A stretch of DNA of 64,000 nt from a bacterium (GTDB taxonomy: Bacteria; Zhuqueibacterota; Zhuqueibacteria; Residuimicrobiales; Oceaniaggregativiventaceae), in NCBI GenBank assembly GCA_029565675.1, contig JAKQNP010000014.1, forward strand, positions 24,793 to 88,792, given 5' to 3'. Within the stretch, counting starts at the first letter, position 1, and each line of letters starts with the position of its first letter. Shown here one piece after another: positions 54,212 to 64,000 of this stretch. The notes beneath the pieces are model-generated. The model searched no databases, had not been told where the DNA came from, and saw only the letters and a list, made by a program, of their open reading frames with translations. A program made the translations under genes and the position numbers.

Positions 54212-54965
54212 CTTTTACCTCCCGTAGACTCAGTTCTCCTTGTGCCAGGGTAACCTCGGTTCCATCGATCAGCAATCGTCCGAATCCGTCGCTGTTGAGA
54301 CCGGCAAACAAGCCACAACGTATCGTGTTCCCTTCCTTAACCTCGACCCGGCGATTCATGTGGTTGCAATGGTTTTCCCACTTTTCGATCAGGTCAACAA
54401 GCGATGGAAGCAAATGGTGTTGTTGATAATAATGCGGCCATACCTGCAATATTTCTTGTAAAAGGGAGTCCAAATCAGCGATTCGGCCGCCTTCGCGAGC
54501 GAGCGAGGTGGAATGAGGAGCCAAAGATGGCGAAAAATCACTTTCCTGATGATAGACATTGAGACCCAGACCGATGATCACATAGTGCAAATTGTTGCCC
54601 TGTAAACTCGCTTCGGTCAAAATACCACCCATTTTACTTTTTTTGATCACCAGATCATTGGGCCACTTGATTTGAACTGCCAGATTGCAGCAAGCTTCCA
54701 TCGCTTCGACGACGGCCAGTGCGGGAAAAAGAGTATAGAACGGCAATCTGGAAAAAGGTTCCTGTGGCCGCAACAAAATAGAGCAATAGAGCCCCAATCC
54801 TGGACGTGATTCCCAGTGTCGGTTTTGCCTGCCTCGACCCACTGTTTGCTCAGCAGCCCAAACCACAGTCCCCTCTTCCGCGCCGCATCGAGCCTTTTCC
54901 TTCAGGTAATCGTTGGTCGAAGTGACCGAGGGTAAAAAAATGATTTTGCTTGTCCAGGCGGCCAT
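54195..54965 (-). CDS. birA: Biotin-[acetyl-CoA-carboxylase] ligase
   Basis: A 256-residue enzyme that attaches biotin to carrier proteins. SVTSTNDYLKE, TVGRGRQNRHWES (biotinyl-adenylate loop), IKWPNDLVIKKSKMGGILTE and IIGLGLNVYH are all present. It has no N-terminal helix-turn-helix, so it is a ligase only and not a bio repressor. It is preceded by the recombinase gene with a 5-bp gap. Confidence 0.94.
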   Translation of the reverse strand: MAAWTSKIIFLPSVTSTNDYLKEKARCGAEEGTVVWAAEQTVGRGRQNRHWESRPGLGLYCSILLRPQEPFSRLPFYTLFPALAVVEAMEACCNLAVQIKWPNDLVIKKSKMGGILTEASLQGNNLHYVIIGLGLNVYHQESDFSPSLAPHSTSLAREGGRIADLDSLLQEILQVWPHYYQQHHLLPSLVDLIEKWENHCNHMNRRVEVKEGNTIRCGLFAGLNSDGFGRLLIDGTEVTLAQGELSLREVKDVAGC

Positions 54966-54970
54966 GGCTC

Positions 54971-55885
54971 TCAGACTCGAATATGCCCTGTTTCCAAAGG
55001 ATGAAAAGTGTGGTGCACTTTTTTCAAAAAAGCCCGATCGAGATGGGTGTAAATCTGGGTCGTGATAATGTCAGCATGCCCCAGCATCTCCTGCACTGCA
55101 CGGAGATCCGCTCCTCGTTCGATCATATGAGTGGCAAACGAGTGGCGCAGAGTGTGCGGACTGATGAATTTCGTGATTTTGGCTTGCAGGGCATACTTCT
55201 TGATCAATTTCCAGATCATCTGTCGGCTCATCTTGGTGCCAAACCGATTGAGAAAGAGGACATCCTGACTCTTGCCAAAACCGGCCAACCGCTCTCTTTC
55301 ATGTTCCTGGTAAAGACGGATCATGCGCAAAGCGATTTCGGAAACCGGCACCAAACGCTCCTTGCTCCCCTTGCCAAAGACTCGCACAAACTCATCCACA
55401 AAAAATAAATCCTGGCAGTGCAGATTGACCAACTCCGAAACCCGCATTCCAGTGGCATAGAGCAACTCAAGAAGAGCACGGTCTCGCAATCCGTTTGGCG
55501 ATTCAAGATCTGGCTGTTGCAGCAGGTGCTCGACATCTTCAACCGTTAACACTTCCGGCAGATGCATCCAGGGTTTGGGAACCGATACCGTGGCGGTCGG
55601 ATCGCTTTCGCAATGACCTTCAGCGATGAGGAAATGGAAGCAGCCGCGAATAGCAGACAAATTCCGCGAGATAGAAGATGAGGTGAGCAAGTTATCGTGT
55701 AAAACTTGAATATAGTCCAGAATATGCTGATGGTTGACAAGCAATGGATCGGCAACAGCGGCTTGCTCAAGAAAAGCGGCAAAACGGATCAAATCGCGCT
55801 CATAGGCTTCAACGGTGTTGGCAGCCATTTGTTTTTCGATCCGCAAATAGTCGAGATAACCATGTATGGTGTCATAGAGATCCAT
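54971..55885 (-). CDS. XerC/XerD-type tyrosine recombinase
   Basis: A 304-residue site-specific recombinase for chromosome dimer resolution. It has the N-terminal SAM-like domain (GYLDYLRIEKQMAANTVEAYERDL) and the catalytic set: Arg in LLYATGMRVSELVNL, Lys in FGKGSKERLVP, HTLRHSFATHM, the His in LGHADIITTQIYTH, and Tyr in that last motif. No phage or integron genes are near, so a housekeeping Xer is likely. XerC and XerD cannot be told apart here. Confidence 0.92.
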   Translation of the reverse strand: MDLYDTIHGYLDYLRIEKQMAANTVEAYERDLIRFAAFLEQAAVADPLLVNHQHILDYIQVLHDNLLTSSSISRNLSAIRGCFHFLIAEGHCESDPTATVSVPKPWMHLPEVLTVEDVEHLLQQPDLESPNGLRDRALLELLYATGMRVSELVNLHCQDLFFVDEFVRVFGKGSKERLVPVSEIALRMIRLYQEHERERLAGFGKSQDVLFLNRFGTKMSRQMIWKLIKKYALQAKITKFISPHTLRHSFATHMIERGADLRAVQEMLGHADIITTQIYTHLDRAFLKKVHHTFHPLETGHIRV

Positions 55886-55908
55886 CGTTGCTCTGCGGAC
55901 TTTTCCAT

Positions 55909-56355
55909 TTACTTGGGACTTGATTTGGGCAGGACTTGCTCGACCAGCGACAGTGCCACTCCGGAGAGCATCACTTCAGGGCCGAGTTGTGTAAAATCTC
56001 CAGACAACAGCCGGCTGTCAACATTGGCATAGAGAGAGCAACCGCCGCCGCGTTCGATGGTCAAGCCTGACAAGCGGTCGCCGCATTCCCCGACAAACGT
56101 CACCTCGCCGAGCATCTCGCTGACGACATAACCAGTACAAAAATGGAGTTGCAGATGGGAATTGGGGGTATAAACCGTAATCAAATTGCCCTGCCGTTCG
56201 CCGATCATAATATCCGGATATATTTCCAGAGAGAGATGGTTGGTATTGTCAGGCTGCTCAATGAGATAGCGGTAATTGTTGCCCTTGTCTTTGTATTCTA
56301 CCCGTAAAACCCGACTGATTTTCTCTAGGTCTTTTTTATTAAAAATTGGTTTCAT
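55909..56355 (-). CDS. Conserved-looking protein of unknown function
   Basis: A 148-residue soluble protein beginning MKPIFNKKDLEKISRVLRVE, with a beta-rich middle (YRYLIEQPDNTNHLSLEIYP, then FCTGYVVSEMLGEVTFVGE) and a Gly/Ser-rich end. GAGGATAGGA lies just before the ATG at 56355. No family is recognised and no signal peptide is present. It lies 23 bp upstream of the recombinase gene. Upstream, 56356-56600 holds no gene. Confidence 0.65.
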   Translation of the reverse strand: MKPIFNKKDLEKISRVLRVEYKDKGNNYRYLIEQPDNTNHLSLEIYPDIMIGERQGNLITVYTPNSHLQLHFCTGYVVSEMLGEVTFVGECGDRLSGLTIERGGGCSLYANVDSRLLSGDFTQLGPEVMLSGVALSLVEQVLPKSSPK

Positions 56356-56600
56356 CGTCCTATCCTCACCCCGATGCCGTCGACTGATAACATCTTGACT
56401 TGCTGATTCGATAGCAGTGACGGGTTTTTCAAAAAAAGGTTTCATCTGCAACCGAAACCGGTTCGCAAGTTAGAGCAATTTAAACGAAGGCGTCTGGATT
56501 CGCAAGCGAAATCGTCAGACTGCTTCATCCGGCACGGTTAGGCTTGTGCGCACCACAGAAATATCACCGCACAAAAACGACATCGGCATACTGAGGTCCA

Positions 56601-57284
56601 TCAACCGAGGGGTTGTTGTTTGTTCTCAAGAGCGTTCGCCGCTGTTTTGAATTCCCTCACCCGGGCGGCAATCTCCTTGCTCTTGAAAATGGCGCTGCCA
56701 ATGACCAAAATTTCCGCTCCGGCGTGCACAACCGGGCTTAAGGTTTGCTCGTCGATGCCGCCGTCGACTTGAATAGAAAACCCCAGTCCGGTATGTCGTT
56801 TATTTTCGCGCAAATAATCGAGTTTTCCTAAAGCCACAGGCAAAAATTTTTGCCCTCCGTAACCCGGTTCGACAGACATCACCAGCACCAAATCGACCAC
56901 AGGCAAAATCGGTTCGATCAGTTGCACCGGGGTTGCCGGATTCAAGGTTACGCCGACCTTTGCCCCGAGCTCGCGAATGCGGTCACATGTGCGCCAAAGA
57001 TGAGGACAAGTTTCGAGGTGGACGGTCAGCGTGTTCGCACCGGCATCAACATAGTCAGCAAGCGAGCGATCGGGATCAGCGATCATCAAATGCACATCCA
57101 GCGGCAGGTCGACACATCTGGCCACAGTTTCGACCATCAGCGGTCCGAAAGTCAGATTCGGCACATAATGCCCATCCATCACATCGAGGTGCACCCAATC
57201 CGCACCCCCGTCAACAATTTGCTGCAATTGTTCGCGCAAACAGCTGAGATCGGCGTTGAGTATGGAAGGAGCGATTCTGATCAT
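56601..57284 (-). CDS. rpe: Ribulose-phosphate 3-epimerase
   Basis: A 227-residue TIM barrel of the pentose phosphate pathway. RIAPSILNADLSCL, VHLDVMDGHYVPNLTFGP (metal Asp and His), DVHLMI, MSVEPGYGGQKF and QVDGGIDEQT are all as in the family. ATG at 57284 has GAGG at 7 bp; an ATG at 57290 lies too close to it. It follows the PASTA-protein gene by 9 bp. Confidence 0.96.
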   Translation of the reverse strand: MIRIAPSILNADLSCLREQLQQIVDGGADWVHLDVMDGHYVPNLTFGPLMVETVARCVDLPLDVHLMIADPDRSLADYVDAGANTLTVHLETCPHLWRTCDRIRELGAKVGVTLNPATPVQLIEPILPVVDLVLVMSVEPGYGGQKFLPVALGKLDYLRENKRHTGLGFSIQVDGGIDEQTLSPVVHAGAEILVIGSAIFKSKEIAARVREFKTAANALENKQQPLG

Positions 57285-57293
57285 TTGCATGCC

Positions 57294-58058
57294 TCACTGG
57301 ACTTTATGCGGCAAACGGCAAACCACCAAATTGATGCTGTCACCTTTGGCGACCTCTTGGCCTTCACTAAGAGATTGGCTGATCACCGTTTCGGGAATCA
57401 GCTCTTCAGTTGTTTGATAAGAAATCGCGCCAACAGCCAAACCGGCTTTCTGAATTTCAAGCAGTGCATCATCGATTGATCTGCCTACCAACCGAGGTAC
57501 GATAAACGCAGTGGCGGCATTGCCCAAACTGACCTTCAGCTGAATCACGGCGCCGTCCATTACCTCGTGACCGGCAGGGACGGATTGTTGGCTGACCACA
57601 CCCTCCGGCCAATAGTCGTCAGGTTCACGCGTTACATCCCCCAAGGTCAGATTGTAGTCGTTCAGAATAAATTCAGCATCGCGAATCGAAAAACCGATGA
57701 GTTTCGGCATCTCGACTATTCGTTCACCTTTGCCGATGGTGAGATAGATACGCCGTCCTTTCTTTACCGGCGATCCTGCTTCAGGGCTTTGAAAAATGAC
57801 AAAACCCGGCGGAATTTCTCGGTCGTATTTTTCCGCCGCCTTGACTGCTTTGAGCCCTTTATCGCGCAACACTTTTTCTGCTGCATTCCAACTCAGATTG
57901 GCAACATTGGGCACATCGACAGACTGCCAGTGCCGTGTCAGCAAAGGCATGATCAAATTGTCGAGCAGAAGAAACAAAAGCAGACATCCGGCAAGAAAAA
58001 GTGCGGCAAATTTCAAATTTTGTGCAGAGAAGAACTCTTTGCGAAAAAACGATTTCAC
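57294..58058 (-). CDS. Membrane-anchored protein with three PASTA domains
   Basis: A 254-residue protein with one N-terminal membrane segment (LKFAALFLAGCLLLFLLLDNLI) and three successive PASTA repeats: VDVPNVANLSWNAAEKVLRDKGL, VEMPKLIGFSIRDAEFILNDYNL and FIVPRLVGRSIDDALLEIQKAGL. PASTA domains bind muropeptides or cell-wall precursors; here no kinase domain is attached. It overlaps rsmB by 4 bp. Single-helix PASTA proteins next to rsmB and rpe recur in FCB-type genomes. Confidence 0.88.
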   Translation of the reverse strand: MKSFFRKEFFSAQNLKFAALFLAGCLLLFLLLDNLIMPLLTRHWQSVDVPNVANLSWNAAEKVLRDKGLKAVKAAEKYDREIPPGFVIFQSPEAGSPVKKGRRIYLTIGKGERIVEMPKLIGFSIRDAEFILNDYNLTLGDVTREPDDYWPEGVVSQQSVPAGHEVMDGAVIQLKVSLGNAATAFIVPRLVGRSIDDALLEIQKAGLAVGAISYQTTEELIPETVISQSLSEGQEVAKGDSINLVVCRLPHKVQ

Positions 58059-59398
58059 GACTTTTTTCTCTCCAATTTTGCTGCAAAACTGCCATCGAGC
58101 CCATGCAGATCAGGCCACGTGCGAACAAAACCATCTGATGTCACATAGCGCTCGTCGACGAATTGAGCCGAATGGACCAGGCTAAAATCGGTGTGACAGG
58201 CGAGAAAATTACGAATAATTTCTTCATTTTCCTGGTATTCGACGGTACAGGTGCTGTAGACCAACCAGCCTCCCGGTTTTACCCTTTCAGAAGCACCAGC
58301 AAGCAGTATTTCCTGCAAACGGGTCAGCTCGACGATCGATTCTTGCGTGCGACGCCAACGAATATCGGGTTTTTTGCGCAAAACTCCAAGCCCGGAACAC
58401 GGCGCATCGAGCAACACCCCATCAGCCTGTTGCACCGGGAAAGCATCGGCTGCAGATTGAACCAGATGGATATTGGTCAAACCCAGACGCTCGCAGTTGT
58501 TGCGCATTTGCTGCAATCGCACCAGATAGAGATCACCTGCAACGACCCGGCCTCGACCACCCATTTTTTCCGCCAAATGGGTTGCTTTGCCACCAGGAGC
58601 AGCGCACAGATCGAGAAAAGTTGCTGCTGGAGACGGCGCTGCCAAATGACCGACCAAACCCGCGCTGGGGTCCTGGACAGTAAAATAGCCTGCTTGAAAC
58701 AAACTGGAATCTTTCGGTACCAACCGCTCGACAAAATGGAAATCAGGCACATCACTGGGCCGCCATCGAAGCCCTTCACCAGTCAACAACGCGGCGAAAG
58801 AATCTGCATCACTCTTGAGCGGGTTTCTTCTGATGGCCAGATCGGCTGGCACATTGTTGGCTTTGCACAGCTGTTCGGTTTTTTCGGCGCCGAACTCGTG
58901 AATCCAGCGCTGCACCAACCAGAGCGGATGCGATTGCTCGATCGAAAGAGCCAAATCAAAAGACTTTTGCCTGTCTGGAAAAACGACATCCTCCGGATGG
59001 CGCAAATAATTGCGCAACAGGCCATTCACCAAACCGACGAGATGCGGACCAGCGAATTCCTTTGCCAACTCCACGCTTTCATCGACAACGGCAAAACGCG
59101 GAATCCGCTGCAAAAAACGCAGTTGGTAAAACGCCATCCACAAAATGGTGCGGGCCGAGGATTCCAGTTTGGCCGGTTTTTTCAGCCTCGAGCACACAAT
59201 CCAATCGAGCAACAATTTCCAGCGGACCGTGCCTTTGACGATTTCGTGCGCCAAATTGCGATCCGCCCCGCTCAGCGTTGCATCGGCCAATAAAGAAGAT
59301 AATACGCGATCGCTGTAACCTTGTTCCTCCTCGATCTCTTTAATGGCAAGAAAAGCCAGCCGGCGGGCTGGGCTGACCTTTGCCGTTGGCTTATGCAT
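58055..59398 (-). CDS. rsmB: 16S rRNA m5C967 methyltransferase
   Basis: A 447-residue SAM enzyme. The N-terminal NusB-like domain (AFLAIKEIEEEQGYSDRVLSSLL) precedes the RsmB/NOP domain. LDLCAAPGGKATHLAEKM is the SAM site, LLDAPCSGLGVLRKKPDIRW carries one Cys, and VYSTCTVEYQENEE the other catalytic Cys. Its start lies inside the end of fmt by 8 bp, the usual fmt-rsmB link. Confidence 0.95.
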   Translation of the reverse strand: MHKPTAKVSPARRLAFLAIKEIEEEQGYSDRVLSSLLADATLSGADRNLAHEIVKGTVRWKLLLDWIVCSRLKKPAKLESSARTILWMAFYQLRFLQRIPRFAVVDESVELAKEFAGPHLVGLVNGLLRNYLRHPEDVVFPDRQKSFDLALSIEQSHPLWLVQRWIHEFGAEKTEQLCKANNVPADLAIRRNPLKSDADSFAALLTGEGLRWRPSDVPDFHFVERLVPKDSSLFQAGYFTVQDPSAGLVGHLAAPSPAATFLDLCAAPGGKATHLAEKMGGRGRVVAGDLYLVRLQQMRNNCERLGLTNIHLVQSAADAFPVQQADGVLLDAPCSGLGVLRKKPDIRWRRTQESIVELTRLQEILLAGASERVKPGGWLVYSTCTVEYQENEEIIRNFLACHTDFSLVHSAQFVDERYVTSDGFVRTWPDLHGLDGSFAAKLERKKS

Positions 59399-60332
59399 AA
59401 TCGGTTATCAGGGTTTCGTTGACCGCAATTTTATATCCGCGAATAAACTCTTCGGCAGCCATTGCTTTTTTTCCTTCAAGCTGCAGGTGGAGAATTTCCA
59501 AAATTCCCTTGCCAGTCTGAATCCAGAGAGGACCTTTTTTATCCGCCCGCACGACTGTCCCCGGACCCGCTGAGGTATCCGGCTCGGCTAGCGCTTTTGC
59601 GCGCAACAATTTAAGACGTTGACCACGCCAGGTGGTAAATGCGCAGGGTGCCGGGGATAATCCGCGGATCAGATTGTGGATTTCCGGCGCACTGCTTTCC
59701 CATGCGATTGCACCCAGATCGCGTGTCAATTTGGGAGCCGGGCATGCTTCCCCCTGTTGGGCTTTGGCCTGAAGGGTCCTTGCAGCCAGCCCGTCAAGGG
59801 TCTGCAACACCAGATCGGCTCCCAGCAAAGAAAGGCGGTCATGCAGATCGCCGGCGTTGATATCGCTGTCCACCTCGATCTTTATCTGCAACAGGATTTT
59901 GCCTGTGTCCATTTTTTCATCGATAAAAAAGGTGGTCACTCCTGTTTCCCGCTCCCCGCGGATCAACGCCCAATTAATCGGAGCCGCGCCGCGGTATCGC
60001 GGCAACAGCGATGCATGAAGATTGATGGTGCCGCCAGGCGGTATCGAAAAAACCGCCGCCGGTAAAAGGCGAAATGCAACCACCACAAAAATATCGGCGT
60101 TGAGCTCCTGCAGCGATCGAATAAAGTCCGGTTCCTGCAGATTCACAGGCTGCAGAATCGGCAGATGCAACAGCAAAGCCGCTTTTTTCACTGCGGAAGA
60201 TTGCAGGTGTTTCCCACGGCCGGCTGGTTTGTCAGGAGAGGTCACCACACCAATGAGCTCGTGTGAGCTGGCTGCGATCTTGACCAACGTGGGGACTGCG
60301 AAATCCGGCGTCCCCATAAAAACCACCTTCAT
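59391..60332 (-). CDS. fmt: Methionyl-tRNA formyltransferase
   Basis: A 313-residue enzyme formylating initiator Met-tRNA. KVVFMGTPDFAVPTL, VTSPDKPAGRGK and NLHASLLPRYRGAAPINWALIRGERETGVTTFFID (catalytic Asn, His and the folate-binding segment) are all present, with the C-terminal OB domain after residue 205. The deformylase gene is separate (39327). Confidence 0.96.
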   Translation of the reverse strand: MKVVFMGTPDFAVPTLVKIAASSHELIGVVTSPDKPAGRGKHLQSSAVKKAALLLHLPILQPVNLQEPDFIRSLQELNADIFVVVAFRLLPAAVFSIPPGGTINLHASLLPRYRGAAPINWALIRGERETGVTTFFIDEKMDTGKILLQIKIEVDSDINAGDLHDRLSLLGADLVLQTLDGLAARTLQAKAQQGEACPAPKLTRDLGAIAWESSAPEIHNLIRGLSPAPCAFTTWRGQRLKLLRAKALAEPDTSAGPGTVVRADKKGPLWIQTGKGILEILHLQLEGKKAMAAEEFIRGYKIAVNETLITDYA

Positions 60333-60422
60333 GTGCTCAATCCAGTTGCAGCATAAAAAAGCGAAAGAAGACGAACAGTTGTCAGCTGTACTTTATGAAA
60401 CGCCACGGGTATCTGTGCCGCT

Positions 60423-60767
60423 CTAAGAGATGCTCTTGGCTTCTTCGTCAGTTAATTTGCGGGCAATCGCTGATCTGGCTATCCGGATCTTGACATTGTC
60501 GGCGATTTTGAGGATCAGGATGTTGTCTTTTTCCTTGACACCTTCGATCGTCCCCAAAACACCACCGGCGGTCATGATTTTGTCGCCTCTATTCAGTGAA
60601 TCTTGCATTACACGGTGTTCTTTTTGCCGCTTGGACTGCGGCCGAATAATCAGAAAATACATGATGACAAAAATCAAAAGCATCGGCAAAAGCATGCCTG
60701 CCATACCACCGCCGGTTCCGGATTGCCCTGAAGCGGTAACGTCCATCAACAACAATACAGGTATCAC
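60423..60767 (-). CDS. yajC: Sec translocase accessory subunit YajC
   Basis: A 114-residue membrane protein with a Gly/Met-rich N-terminal segment, a single membrane helix (MLLPMLLIFVIMYFLIIRPQSKRQKEH) and the conserved cytoplasmic LNRGDKIMTAGGVLGTIEGV. YajC associates with SecDF. GTG at 60767 has GGAGG at 5 bp; an internal ATG is also possible. tgt lies upstream, a typical pairing, but secD and secF are not in the window. Confidence 0.92.
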   Translation of the reverse strand: MIPVLLLMDVTASGQSGTGGGMAGMLLPMLLIFVIMYFLIIRPQSKRQKEHRVMQDSLNRGDKIMTAGGVLGTIEGVKEKDNILILKIADNVKIRIARSAIARKLTDEEAKSIS

Positions 60768-60795
60768 TCTAACCTCCCTTTTTTTTGACGACTGC

Positions 60796-60830
60796 TGTTA
60801 GTCCCGGATTTGGTTCGAACACCGGATTTT
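60796..60830. repeat. Short palindromic repeat, family B, partial copy
   Basis: GGATTTGGT and ACACCGGAT around TCGA resemble the GATTCGGT...ACACCGAATC core of family B. It lies between tgt and yajC (60768-61007), a gap with no gene. Confidence 0.35.
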
Positions 60831-61007
60831 TAACAAAATGGATTGAATTGTGATGCACGAAAGATTGAAAAGGTGTCTTCTTAACCGAAAAAAGAAAAAC
60901 AGATCGATAGCGTTGCGACTCGATTAACGTGAAACCCAATATTTTTGTCTTTTGCATAAATCTGAACAAGGAAACCAGTTAATTTTGTAAGTAAATTCGC
61001 AAATCGC

Positions 61008-63564
<2,557 letters not shown>

Positions 63565-63628
63565 TGCGAGCAATCCTGGTATTGCAAATCACTTGGTGAA
63601 TACAGACAAAAACTACAAGACAGTGTCA

Positions 63629-63652
63629 CTGGTGGATCCTGCGGGGACACCA
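63629..63652. repeat. Degenerate family A palindrome upstream of radA
   Basis: ACTGGTGG and GGGGACACCAC resemble the arms of the palindrome at 31500-31533 around a changed centre. It lies in the 394-bp gap 63565-63958, which otherwise has only AT-rich DNA and no gene. Confidence 0.35.
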
Positions 63653-63879
63653 CCCAAGCCAGATGATATAAAAACAGCGACGAATTCCGAAAAAGCCCGA
63701 TGAGGGTGAAAACGATTTTCGGCTATCCCAATTCAAGTATTTGCTGTATTTTGCGCAATTACTCCAGAAATTGTTTTGGACAGAAATGAGATAGTATGAT
63801 GAATTTTAGCTATTTAGACAAATTATCGATAATCGGTTAAAAAATCAAGGCAATTCTAGCCTGCATTATTCATAAAAAA

Positions 63880-63958
63880 AGCTGTTTCGTCTAACAAGTT
63901 TTTGATTTATATTGATTTGCCGGTCAGTATAAACCAAAACAAAATTAGAGAAACAGCT
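63880..63958 (+). promoter_or_regulatory. Inverted repeat in the leader of the right-edge gene
   Basis: AGCTGTTTC (63880-63888) and GAAACAGCT (63950-63958) are exact 9-bp inverted copies. The second abuts the ATG at 63959 and covers the ribosome-binding region. A possible TATAAA box lies between them near 63930. The pairing could hide the start in an RNA fold or mark an element end. Confidence 0.35.
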
Positions 63959-64000
63959 ATGACTGAATATACGAACCAATTGATGCTTTTTAAAGAACTT
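63959..64000 (+). CDS. Start of a plus-strand gene, cut by the window edge
   Basis: The 14 visible codons read MTEYTNQLMLFKEL. An N-terminus of this kind, with a LxLFxEL stretch just after the start, is reminiscent of IS1380-family transposases, but 14 residues cannot settle it. The leader inverted repeat at 63880-63958 may be a regulatory fold. AGAG lies 8 bp before the ATG. Confidence 0.3.
   Translation, partial: MTEYTNQLMLFKEL

Noticed and set aside
60796..60830. GGTTCGAACACCGG resembles a tRNA T arm.
   Set aside because: No acceptor, D or anticodon stem can be built around it; it fits the family B palindrome better.

Overview
The window is a gene-dense stretch of bacterial chromosome with mid-range G+C and Shine-Dalgarno sites (often GGAGG) before most genes. 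A gliding-type (GldA/GldF/GldG-like) ABC exporter with a DUF4340 partner, a DUF4254 protein and one promoter of Bacteroidota type (TTTG-N19-TAnnTTTG) suggest the FCB superphylum, perhaps a Calditrichota/KSB1-like lineage. This placement is inference; there is no rRNA here to anchor it.

Layout. 1-3281 (+): tail of phoU, a PhoR-like sensor kinase and a secreted unknown. 3330-7874 (-): META-domain lipoprotein, alginate-lyase-like lipoprotein, ZIP metal transporter and an unknown lipoprotein. 7875-9376: non-coding, with a dispersed palindrome, a tRNA-Pro(GGG) gene and a tandem array of about 84-bp units that copy the 5' half of that tRNA. 9377-26488 (-): one long translation/RNA operon read right to left (rimP, nusA, infB, DUF503, rbfA, truB, ribF, rpsO, then a four-gene ABC/DUF4340 cassette, pnp, M16 peptidase, polysaccharide deacetylase, MerR regulator). 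26730-29156 (-): TPR membrane protein, small membrane protein, lipid kinase. 29457-37285 (-): histidine operon hisGDCBHAFI plus a secreted unknown, preceded by what looks like a complete histidine attenuator. 37341-43112 (-): ROK sugar kinase, nucleotidyltransferase, def, lipA, thyX, lpdA. 43507-49910 (-): flavodiiron protein, 68-residue unknown, IscU- and IscS-type Fe-S genes, ferritin-like protein, LarA-type racemase, DUF4254. 50360-53353 (+): POT peptide transporter, RnfB-like ferredoxin protein, NifU C-terminal-type scaffold. 53444-63564 (-): coaX, birA, xer recombinase, unknown, rpe, PASTA protein, rsmB, fmt, yajC, tgt, radA. The right edge catches the first 14 codons of a + strand gene.

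The most interesting signal is at 37089-37285: a promoter, a 19-codon leader ORF with His codons at positions 5, 7 and 8, and mutually exclusive antiterminator and terminator stems before hisG, the textbook layout of ribosome-mediated attenuation. The tRNA-derived array upstream of tRNA-Pro is second. The intergenic regions also carry at least three families of dispersed palindromic repeats; one copy, between hisA and hisF, is flanked by an exact 9-bp direct repeat. All calls come from reading the sequence; no database search was run.
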